Position numbers and translations under genes: made by a program. Source: Campylobacter gracilis (GTDB taxonomy: Bacteria > Campylobacterota > Campylobacteria > Campylobacterales > Campylobacteraceae). From it: a stretch of DNA of 64,000 nt. Of the stretch, positions 1-7,144 are shown in pieces; the first letter of the stretch is position 1, and each line of letters starts with the position of its first letter. The DNA lies in NCBI RefSeq assembly GCF_018374135.1, contig NZ_JAHAFS010000005.1:1-64000 (forward strand), in the 5' to 3' direction. The notes under the pieces are model-generated. The model ran no database searches and was not told the origin of the DNA. It saw nothing but the letters and a program-made list of their open reading frames with translations.

Positions 1-518
1 TAGATCACGTCGGTCGTTTTAGCGGCGTCTAGGCGTCTATCAAACGCCGCGTCGGAGATGTTTGGGAAAAAGGCGAATTTCGCGCCGTATCTTGCCGAAA
101 GATCGCGCAGCTTCAGCGCATTCGCCCAAAAAAACACGTCGATGAAGCTTAGCTTTTCGAAAAATTCCCGTTTTTCTTGCAGATGATCGACGTACCAGAT
201 CGCGATTTTAATCTTAGGAAGCGCCGATTTTATCGCCTGCAGCGTGCCAAGACTGATCTTTTCGCCTTTGCCGATTAAAAGCAGATCGGCGCCGATATTT
301 TCGCATACGCTAACGAGTTTGGCGTTCATCTTTTTTAAGCCGCTGTTTTTCAGCCCGCAAAAGCGCAGGCTCCGCTCCCAATCGCGGTAGCTAAAATCAT
401 AGACGAAGTGTCCGCCGCGGATAAGCCCGTGGCTGATCTTACGCTCCATGCCGTAGAAAAAACTGCCGTCGTCGTATTCGTTGAAAATGCCACAATGCAC
501 GATCTTTAGGCTTCGCAT
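1..518 (-). CDS. CgeB-like glycosyltransferase, partial (3' end outside window)
   Basis: Open reading frame from an ATG at 518 running off the left edge, about 172 codons present. The N-terminus reads MRSLKIVHCGIFNEYDDGSF and continues through a Rossmann-like stretch (LLLIGKGEKIS, then IKIAIWYVDH), which resembles the N-terminal half of CgeB/DUF3880-type glycosyltransferases of surface-glycan clusters. Its start overlaps the end of the upstream glycosyltransferase gene by 13 bp, so it is the last visible gene of the lpxL-led glycan operon. The acceptor and donor sugars cannot be told, and the C-terminal nucleotide-sugar domain is not in the window. The family call is from motif appearance only. 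Confidence 0.7.
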   Translation of the reverse strand, partial: MRSLKIVHCGIFNEYDDGSFFYGMERKISHGLIRGGHFVYDFSYRDWERSLRFCGLKNSGLKKMNAKLVSVCENIGADLLLIGKGEKISLGTLQAIKSALPKIKIAIWYVDHLQEKREFFEKLSFIDVFFWANALKLRDLSARYGAKFAFFPNISDAAFDRRLDAAKTTDVI

Positions 519-1738
519 AACAGCTCCTCGTAGTAATTCTTAAGCGAGCTAATATAATTTTGCAGCGTCAAAGTTTGCTTGAACTTGGCGTGTTTTTGCG
601 CAAAAACCCTGGCGTATTTGCCGTAAGTGCGGTAAATTTCATCGATCTTAGCGCTCAAATCCGCCGCCTCGTACAAAAACTCCTCGCTTAAAATTTCCGA
701 AATCCCGCCCACGCGGGTGGATATCAGCACGGGTGAATAAAAAATACCTTCGATCAAAATCACCGGAAAGCCCTCCTTGCGCGAGCTGATGACGTGCAGG
801 TGCGACGCGGCAAGAGCCGCCGCGACGTCGTCGCAAAAGCCGCATAGCCGCACGTAGTCCTGCAAATTTAGCGAATCGATTAAATTTTGCAAATTTTGCC
901 TCTCGCCGCCATGACCGTAAATTTTAAGCTCGAAATCGAATTTCAGTTCGCTTACGGCGCGGATCAAAAGATCAAAACCCTTGATCTTATCGAGCCTGCC
1001 GACCGCGACGATGCTAAATTTAAAATTTTCCGCCGCCGCGCTTGCGCCCTGTTGCGATACGAATACGTTGCTAGTCTTATTTTGCGATGAGTCCGCATCG
1101 AAAACCCTATCTTGAGACACGCGCGCCCCGCTAGGCGTATCTTGCGACGCAAATACAGCGCCAGCCATGTTTTGTGATGCGAACGTGCCGCTAGCCGAGT
1201 CGCCACACGTATCTTTTTCCCCCTCAAGCGCCCTATTTGCGGCGCCCTCCGCGTCCTTGCAGCGCGCGAAAATTTCATGATTTACAAACTCCCGCCGCGG
1301 CTCTATACCGAAATATATCACCTTCGCGGCGTGATTTATCGTGGTTGCGACCTTGCGCGAGGCTGCGATGACGTTTCGCACGCGATCGAAAACGGGCGCC
1401 TTGCGGTCGTTGTGTTTTGTCGCGACAAGCTTAAGGCTTAAAAATTTTTCAACTACAAAGCCGATCTGCGCGGCTTTGGCGCCGTGCGAATGTAAAATTT
1501 CAAATCCGCCCGAGCGCAAAAACCGATAAATTTCAGCGAACAAAAACGGATTGTAGCGCTTGTCGCGGCTTTTGTACTGATAAATTTGCACGCGAGCATC
1601 CAAGCGCTGCAAAAACTCGCATCTATCGGGCACGATTAGCGCCGCATGCTCGCTTTTGCAAAGCTCATTTAGCGAGTCGATTACGATCTTTTCGACGCCG
1701 CCGTAAAATCTGGAGCAGCAAAGATAGGCGATTTTCAT
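506..1738 (-). CDS. Glycosyltransferase family 4-type, with tandem decapeptide insert
   Basis: 410 residues. It is a GT-B fold transferase, presumably adding a sugar from a nucleotide sugar during LOS or surface glycan assembly in the cytoplasm. The N-terminal domain (1-160) has the glycine-rich FYGGVEK loop. The C-terminal domain starts at about 239 with FSIVAVGRLDKIKGFDLL, and a KEGFPVILIEG motif carries the E-x7-E-like donor site. Between the two domains lies a non-conserved insert (about 161-238) holding five exact-period decapeptides. It overlaps the deacetylase gene by 4 bp (ATGA) and the partial gene downstream by 13 bp, so translation is probably coupled. The precise linkage is unknown. 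Confidence 0.85.
   Translation of the reverse strand: MKIAYLCCSRFYGGVEKIVIDSLNELCKSEHAALIVPDRCEFLQRLDARVQIYQYKSRDKRYNPFLFAEIYRFLRSGGFEILHSHGAKAAQIGFVVEKFLSLKLVATKHNDRKAPVFDRVRNVIAASRKVATTINHAAKVIYFGIEPRREFVNHEIFARCKDAEGAANRALEGEKDTCGDSASGTFASQNMAGAVFASQDTPSGARVSQDRVFDADSSQNKTSNVFVSQQGASAAAENFKFSIVAVGRLDKIKGFDLLIRAVSELKFDFELKIYGHGGERQNLQNLIDSLNLQDYVRLCGFCDDVAAALAASHLHVISSRKEGFPVILIEGIFYSPVLISTRVGGISEILSEEFLYEAADLSAKIDEIYRTYGKYARVFAQKHAKFKQTLTLQNYISSLKNYYEELLCEA
1049..1198 (-). repeat. Five tandem 30-bp repeats (decapeptides) inside a glycosyltransferase
   Basis: Residues 181-230 of the glycosyltransferase are five back-to-back 10-residue units, each with SQ followed by N, D or Q at positions 8-10. 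Outside the SQ core the units have diverged. At the DNA level the conserved part of each 30-bp unit encodes the SQ core. The repeats lie in the hinge between the two GT-B domains. Confidence 0.8.
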
Positions 1739-2553
1739 CTATTTCTGCCCTTCTTCATCTTCAAAATGAAGCTAAAAAGCCCCTGCCTGCCGCTAACCAT
1801 GATACGCGGAATTTCAAAATTTGAGTAGTGCGGGCGCAACACGTCGTTTTGCGTCGTAACGGCACAGCTAAAGCCCGCCTCGCGCGCGCAGCGCACGCTA
1901 ATCTCGTCGTAAAAGCCGAACGGATAGGCAAAAGCGCTACAAGAGATCTCAAATTTCGCCTCTATTTCTTGCTTTGATTCGCTCATCTGGCGCAGCTGCT
2001 CTTGCGCGTCTAAGCTAGGCAAGTTTGCGTGATCGAGCGTATGCGAGCCGATCTCGATGAGCCCGCTTTGCAAAAGCTCGCGGACCTCCTCATCACTTAA
2101 CATCTCCTCGCGATTTAGCTCGTCGCTTGATTTTTTCAGATCCTTATCGGTCGCCCAGTTCCCGTCAAAGCGCCGGTTTACTATGAAAATCGTCGCTTTA
2201 AAGCCGTATTTTTGAAGTATCGGCAGGGCGCTCGCGAGATTATCGCGATACCCGTCGTCGAAGGTAATACAAACCGCCTTTGCAGGCTTGCTATCCAAAC
2301 TCGCAAGCTCGCTTAGAGTGTAGCTCGTAAAGCCGTTTTGCTTCAGCCACGCAAGCTGTTTTTCAAACGCGGCGGGGATCACGCGCAGGCGGTTAAATTT
2401 AGAGGCGCGCTTTGGCAGATGCTCGCGGATCATATGATACATCAGCACGCGCGGATACTCGTAAGACAGATCCTTTGCCCACCACGCAAAGCGCAGACAA
2501 AACCACGCAAAAAGCGCCGCCGCCGCAAAAGCCAAAAGCGCCGCGTAGATCAT
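1735..2553 (-). CDS. Polysaccharide deacetylase (NodB family), membrane-anchored
   Basis: 272 residues from the ATG at 2553. A longer frame opens at 2703, but the ATG at 2553 gives a 4-bp ATGA overlap with the upstream ligase gene and starts directly with a membrane segment (about residues 2-25), so it is preferred. NodB-fold metal-dependent deacetylases remove N-acetyl groups from polysaccharides. The diagnostic TFDDG (97-101) and H171-x3-H175 in SHTLDH are present. An N-terminal anchor suggests action at the periplasmic face. Its place among glycosyltransferases and a ligase suggests trimming of a surface glycan. The substrate is unknown. Confidence 0.88.
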   Translation of the reverse strand: MIYAALLAFAAAALFAWFCLRFAWWAKDLSYEYPRVLMYHMIREHLPKRASKFNRLRVIPAAFEKQLAWLKQNGFTSYTLSELASLDSKPAKAVCITFDDGYRDNLASALPILQKYGFKATIFIVNRRFDGNWATDKDLKKSSDELNREEMLSDEEVRELLQSGLIEIGSHTLDHANLPSLDAQEQLRQMSESKQEIEAKFEISCSAFAYPFGFYDEISVRCAREAGFSCAVTTQNDVLRPHYSNFEIPRIMVSGRQGLFSFILKMKKGRNR

Positions 2554-3737
2554 CGCTCGATCCTCATGCGATAAGCTAAAAAGCTCAAAATCGTAGCCAG
2601 ACTTAGCGCTTCTTTCGACAGATACGCGCCGTGATCGAACTGGCAATCTATCAAAAGATAGATTAGAAGCGTGAGAACCCCAAACTGCCTGCTTTGAATG
2701 CACTCCTTAAAAACGCTAAATAGGATCGCGCAGTAAAAGATGAGGCCGAGCGCGCCGCTATAAAGTAAAATTTCTAAAAATAGATTGTGCGGCGCGTTGT
2801 ATTCAGGATGCTCAAGGACCGGGGAGCCCGGCAAATTTATATATGAGCCCAGCCCATAGCCCAAGATAGGCTTTTCTTGTGCCATCTCTAAAATGTAGCT
2901 CCAAATCACGGTCCTACCCGAAGAATCGCCGCTAAATAGCGCTGCTAGCCTTTGCTCAAACGAGGGCGAAAGCGCGAGTAAAACGGCAAAAATCGCGATG
3001 AAACCCACCGTGAAAAGTAGGTATTTTTTGTTTAGGCTCTTTAAATTTAGCGCGCCGTAAAACGCAAGCGCGCAGAACGCGCCGACCCACGCTGCTCTGG
3101 AAAATGAAAAGATCATAAAAAACGCAAACAAAAATAGAGCCGCAAATTTAAGCGCCAAAGGCCGCCGTATCGCCACCGCGCTAAGGCAGAGCCCAAAGCC
3201 CATAAAAAGCCCTAAGATATTGCGGTTCGAAAGCGCTCCACTAAGACCTCCGCGAGTGGAATTGTTTGAAAAGACGATCGCGTCAGGACTACTTGCAAAC
3301 TGATAGATCACGCTCACTGATAAAATTCCAAGCCCCACGAACAGAAAGGCGAAAACGGCGTTTTCATCAAAAAATTTAAGCTTGTGAAAATAGCAAAGCG
3401 CCAAAAATATCGCGCCGTATCGAAGGACGAAAAATATGGTGCTCTGCCATGCTTTTTTTGAGATAACCGCCTCGTTTAGGAGGTTTGAGATCGCTAGCGT
3501 CGCGACGACGCAGACGAAGCAGATCGCAATAAATCGCGTTTTTTTCAAAATTTCGCTTAGAATTTCGTAGTTTTTAAAATACAATAGATGCGCCAAAAAG
3601 AGTAAATTTAGCGCTGCAAAAGAGATCTGATAGACCGCGTTTTTGAAAAACAGCGACGCGCACCAAAGAAGCAGCAGCGTTAAAAATGTGATCCTCCAGC
3701 CGCTAGGCGCGCCGTTTTCGTAAAAAAATTTTTTCAT
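2550..3737 (-). CDS. O-antigen ligase / Wzy-type polytopic membrane protein
   Basis: 395 residues with about ten to twelve hydrophobic segments and a larger loop after about residue 260 containing SSGRTVIWSYILEMAQEKP, then GYGLGSY and the conserved PHNLFLEILLYSG. This is the Wzy_C/WaaL pattern, in which a periplasmic loop transfers undecaprenyl-linked glycan to lipid A core or polymerises repeat units. It overlaps its neighbours by 4 bp on both sides (3734-3737 and 2550-2553). Ligase and polymerase cannot be separated by sequence alone. Confidence 0.85.
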   Translation of the reverse strand: MKKFFYENGAPSGWRITFLTLLLLWCASLFFKNAVYQISFAALNLLFLAHLLYFKNYEILSEILKKTRFIAICFVCVVATLAISNLLNEAVISKKAWQSTIFFVLRYGAIFLALCYFHKLKFFDENAVFAFLFVGLGILSVSVIYQFASSPDAIVFSNNSTRGGLSGALSNRNILGLFMGFGLCLSAVAIRRPLALKFAALFLFAFFMIFSFSRAAWVGAFCALAFYGALNLKSLNKKYLLFTVGFIAIFAVLLALSPSFEQRLAALFSGDSSGRTVIWSYILEMAQEKPILGYGLGSYINLPGSPVLEHPEYNAPHNLFLEILLYSGALGLIFYCAILFSVFKECIQSRQFGVLTLLIYLLIDCQFDHGAYLSKEALSLATILSFLAYRMRIER

Positions 3738-4810
3738 ATTAAACTCTCATAAACCTTTATCGTTTTTTCTACCATCTGCTCTAGGCTGAAGTTTTGCGAA
3801 ACGTAGCCGTAGCCGTCAAATTTCAGCTCGCGCGCGGGGGCAAACAGCCCCGCCAGCGCCTGCGCGTCGCCCACGTCAAAAAAATAGCCGTTTTCGCCCT
3901 CTTTGATAATATCGAGCGCGCCGCCGTGACGGGTCGCGATCACGGGACAGTTTAGCGCGATCGCCTCAGCCATCGACCGCCCGAAGCTCTCGGGCTTGCT
4001 TGAGGCGCTTACCGTGACCGACGAGAGCGAGTAAATTTCGGCTACCTTGCTCTGCGAGCCTGCAAAAATTACGCGCTCGCCCAGTCCAAGCCCCTCTACG
4101 AGCGATTTTAGCTCGGAAAAATACTCGTCGCGATCCGCTCTCACGCCGCCTACGATCAAAATTTTAAGATTTTGTTCGCTTGCCAAAGCCGCGGCGCGAA
4201 TCAGAGTTTTGTAATCCTTAATCTGCGTGATGCGCCCAATGCTTGAGACGATGAAATCATCCTGCGCGAGGTTAAAATTCTGCCGAAATTCTGCAATGAA
4301 GCGCCCGTCTAAATTTTTGGGATTAAATTTTTCTAGATCAATGCCGCGCGGAATGATCATGATCTTGGCTGCGTCTACGCCGTAGCTTTTCACCACGTGA
4401 TCGCGCGTATAGCCGCTAGGGCAGATAATCGCGTCCGCATCCGTCATGATTTTGCTGTAGAAATTTACGGAATTTATCCCATGCACGGTGCTTACGATCT
4501 TTGCACGCGGGCGAGCAAATTTAACCAGCCACGCCGGCACGCGTGAGCGGACATGCACGATGTCTGGAGAAATTTCGTTTAAAATTTTACGCAGCTTTAA
4601 AACGCGCGCCGCAACGCTTAGGATATTTTTGGAGCAAACGTCGAGCTGTACGTGCACGCCGCCCTCGTTTTCTATCTTTGGCGCCAATTTGCCGCCGTTA
4701 CTGATAACGAAATTTTCGATGCCGCGCCGCGCAAACTCTCTATTTAGCTCGACTACGCCGCGCTCGACGCCGCCTTCGTTAAGCTCGGGCAGGATTTGCA
4801 CGACCCTCAT
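3734..4810 (-). CDS. Glycosyltransferase family 4
   Basis: 358 residues, normal length for GT4. The N-terminal LPELNEGGVERGVVELN is the glycine-rich acceptor-side loop. The C-terminal domain begins near IVSSIGRITQIKDYKTLI (about 187). The donor-binding E-x7-E motif is E274 to E282 in PESFGRSMAEAI. It is likely a cytoplasmic, membrane-associated transferase building LOS core or a surface glycan. It overlaps the ligase gene and the upstream ELM1-like gene by 4 bp each. The sugar specificity cannot be read from sequence. Confidence 0.9.
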   Translation of the reverse strand: MRVVQILPELNEGGVERGVVELNREFARRGIENFVISNGGKLAPKIENEGGVHVQLDVCSKNILSVAARVLKLRKILNEISPDIVHVRSRVPAWLVKFARPRAKIVSTVHGINSVNFYSKIMTDADAIICPSGYTRDHVVKSYGVDAAKIMIIPRGIDLEKFNPKNLDGRFIAEFRQNFNLAQDDFIVSSIGRITQIKDYKTLIRAAALASEQNLKILIVGGVRADRDEYFSELKSLVEGLGLGERVIFAGSQSKVAEIYSLSSVTVSASSKPESFGRSMAEAIALNCPVIATRHGGALDIIKEGENGYFFDVGDAQALAGLFAPARELKFDGYGYVSQNFSLEQMVEKTIKVYESLI

Positions 4811-6204
4811 ATTTTTATCTCCCTCACAAACGCCTTAAGATCGTACTTCGCAGTCTTTTTTAGCGCTTCATCGTAGCGCCTAGCGTGACCCGTAGAAACG
4901 AGAGCGCTTATAAAATCATCAAATTTATTATGAGCATCTTTGCGTTTTAAACTCAAAATAGCCACGCTCGCGCTCCCGTTAGATGCAGCCTCGCTTATCA
5001 TCGAGACGCTGTCCTCGCTGATAAAGACCCACTCGCACTGCGCCAAAAAATCGCCGATCGGATTTACGGGCTCGCGGCTATAAATCACGCTGTAATCCCA
5101 GCCAAGCTTTTCTAGCGCGCTCTCGGTAGCCCTCGGCGTGCGCGGAGAGGTCGTTAGCGCAAACTCGCAGTCCACAAACTGCGCTCTTACGCCCTCTATC
5201 TGATTTAAAATTTCATCCCCCATCTCAAAGCAGGAATTCGGCCCGCCGACGATAAATCCTACCGCCTTGCGCTGCGGCTTATACAGCCCCTGCGGACGTG
5301 AAAAGCTAAGCGAAACTGGCGAAATTTTAAGATTTGCGCGCGGCTTTGGGCGATCGTGCGCGCCTGCGATGATGACGCTAAAATCCTTGCGGTAGCCCTT
5401 CGGATACATCAGCGCTATACTCGGCTTTGCGTATCTGCGCGCGTAAAATTTCAGCGCGTAATAGGTCGTAGAGCCCGCGCCTACGAACAGATCGAAATCT
5501 GCGAAATTTAAATTACGATCTGATGCAGCGTCTAAACTTGCGCTATATGATACGGCGTTTGAATTGGTGCCATTCGGCGCGACGGAGCTGTTTAGAGCGG
5601 AACTATTTAAATTCGATCCGTTTTTGTAGTCCGCCGCTATGCCACCCCCACCGAGATCGCACTTAAAAATTTTAAAATAAAGCCCTAAAAAATCAAGCGC
5701 GTAGGAGCAGAGTTTAAGAAACTTGTTTGCGTAAGCGATCTTGCAAATGCAAAACTCAAGCCCTCTTAGCTCGCAAAATGCGATGCTTTGATTCTCGTGT
5801 CCCTTGCGGCTGTCGCTTAAGATGAGTGCTTTTCGATGCGAATTTTTTGCTGCGGGCGGATTTGCGCAGGAGCTTTCGCTGTTTAAATTTAGAGAGCCGC
5901 TGCCTGCGCGCCACGCGCAATCTGGAGCGTCCGCTCTTAAATTTTTATCGCTAAAGCTTTCGCGCCGCAAAGTGCAAGAGGGACAGCCGCAAATCGATAT
6001 GAAATTTTTGAAATCCGAATTTTTACCATCTCGCGCGGCGGCGATCGCTATATAGCTTTCGCGATTTAAAATTTTACTTTCTCGCGCAGCTCTACTTAAA
6101 TTTTCGACGCTTTGCTCTTTTGCAAAAAGGCGCGAGCCCTGCGGCGCGGATAAATTTCTTATGACACCCCGTCTGCTCTCGACTCTTGAAATTTGCCGCG
6201 CCAT
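4807..6204 (-). CDS. ELM1/GtrOC1-like family protein with long low-complexity N-terminal extension
   Basis: 465 residues from the ATG at 6204, which overlaps the lpxL stop by one base (TGATG); a frame further upstream would run into lpxL. The family core starts only at about residue 124 with RKALILSDSRKGHENQSIAF and ends normally. ELM1-like proteins are GT-B-related, found with bacterial lipid A and LOS genes, and of uncertain activity. The first ~123 residues and a second stretch (about 200-250, rich in N, S, A and G) match nothing in the family and are dense in RAATTY words at the DNA level. No ATG, GTG or TTG lies near the expected core start, so the extension is probably translated. Confidence 0.75.
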   Translation of the reverse strand: MARQISRVESRRGVIRNLSAPQGSRLFAKEQSVENLSRAARESKILNRESYIAIAAARDGKNSDFKNFISICGCPSCTLRRESFSDKNLRADAPDCAWRAGSGSLNLNSESSCANPPAAKNSHRKALILSDSRKGHENQSIAFCELRGLEFCICKIAYANKFLKLCSYALDFLGLYFKIFKCDLGGGGIAADYKNGSNLNSSALNSSVAPNGTNSNAVSYSASLDAASDRNLNFADFDLFVGAGSTTYYALKFYARRYAKPSIALMYPKGYRKDFSVIIAGAHDRPKPRANLKISPVSLSFSRPQGLYKPQRKAVGFIVGGPNSCFEMGDEILNQIEGVRAQFVDCEFALTTSPRTPRATESALEKLGWDYSVIYSREPVNPIGDFLAQCEWVFISEDSVSMISEAASNGSASVAILSLKRKDAHNKFDDFISALVSTGHARRYDEALKKTAKYDLKAFVREIKI

Positions 6205-7085
6205 CAGTCCATCTTCCATCGTTTGTGTATCCAAAACCACTGCTGCGGCGCAGTTCGCACGACCTCTTCGAAAATGTCGTTGCACTTTTGCGTGATAAAT
6301 AACTCTGCCTCGTCTTTATCTAGCCCCTCGGGCGGCGGCGGGAAGTCCTTTATGACGATCTCATAGCGATTATCCGCGCCGCGCCGCGCAAAGATCGGGA
6401 TCAGCACGGGATGAAATTTCAAATAAAGCGACGCGATGGTCTTTGTGGTGTAGCATTGCCGTCCAAAAAAGGTCGTAATCAGGCTGTTTTTAGGGCCCGG
6501 CTTTTGATCGGGTAGAATGCCTACATTGCGCCCCTGCTTTAGCGCCTGCACGAGCCTGCGCATCGCATCGTCCTTGTAAATAAGGTCGTTGCCGTAGCGC
6601 TCGCGAAACGGCGCCACGAGCCGCTCTTCGATCAACTCATTATCGCTGCGACGCCCGACTACCGAGACGGGAAAGCCGTTGGCGCCGAAAAAATTGGCTA
6701 AAATTTCCCAATTTCCAAAATGCGCCGTAAAAAATAAAATCCCGTGCGGATTATCACCTTTTAGCTTTCGGACGCGCTCTAGCGCCTGCTCGCCGTTTGA
6801 AATCAGATCATCAAATTTTAGTCTGCCATTGTAAAATAAAAGCGTGTCGGTAAGCGTCCTAGCGATACTGCGAAAATTCTCGATCGCAAGAGCGTGAAGC
6901 TCACTTTCGCTTTTTTGCGGATAGGCGGCGCAAAGGTTATCCTGCGCGACTTTAACGCGCCTGCTAAGCTTCCACGATGCAAAAAGTGCGAGCTTGTCGA
7001 AAAATGCGAATATGAAACTTTTCGGCGCGAATTTTGCAAATTTTATCAGACCCAGCGCCAAAAAATATTGGATTTTTTCCTTCAT
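6204..7085 (-). CDS. lpxL: Lipid A biosynthesis acyltransferase (LpxL/HtrB family)
   Basis: 293 residues, usual family length. It transfers a secondary acyl chain to the lipid A precursor at the inner membrane. The catalytic H-x4-E is H122 to E127 in AHFGNWE, within FFTAHFGNWEILANFFGANG. Other LPLAT motifs follow (GRNVGILPDQKPGPKN). An N-terminal hydrophobic stretch anchors it. It is the first gene of the glycan operon, with a TATAAT -10 about 25 bp upstream. Which secondary position it acylates cannot be told. Confidence 0.92.
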   Translation of the reverse strand: MKEKIQYFLALGLIKFAKFAPKSFIFAFFDKLALFASWKLSRRVKVAQDNLCAAYPQKSESELHALAIENFRSIARTLTDTLLFYNGRLKFDDLISNGEQALERVRKLKGDNPHGILFFTAHFGNWEILANFFGANGFPVSVVGRRSDNELIEERLVAPFRERYGNDLIYKDDAMRRLVQALKQGRNVGILPDQKPGPKNSLITTFFGRQCYTTKTIASLYLKFHPVLIPIFARRGADNRYEIVIKDFPPPPEGLDKDEAELFITQKCNDIFEEVVRTAPQQWFWIHKRWKMD

Positions 7086-7108
7086 AAAGACCTCGTTTTA
7101 AATGCGAG

Positions 7109-7114
7109 ATTATA
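7109..7114 (-). promoter_or_regulatory. -10 box for the lpxL-glycan operon
   Basis: Perfect TATAAT on the minus strand, about 25 bp before the lpxL ATG, preceded by AT-rich sequence as is common in Campylobacter sigma-70 promoters that lack a clear -35. Promoter by motif and position only. Confidence 0.5.
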
Positions 7115-7144
7115 TTGAATTTTGGCTAATTAGTAGCTAAAACG

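Noticed and set aside
2554..2703. Longer N-terminus for the polysaccharide deacetylase (start at 2703)
   Set aside because: It would overlap the ligase gene by about 150 bp and add a non-family sequence before the membrane anchor; ATG 2553 gives a typical 4-bp overlap.
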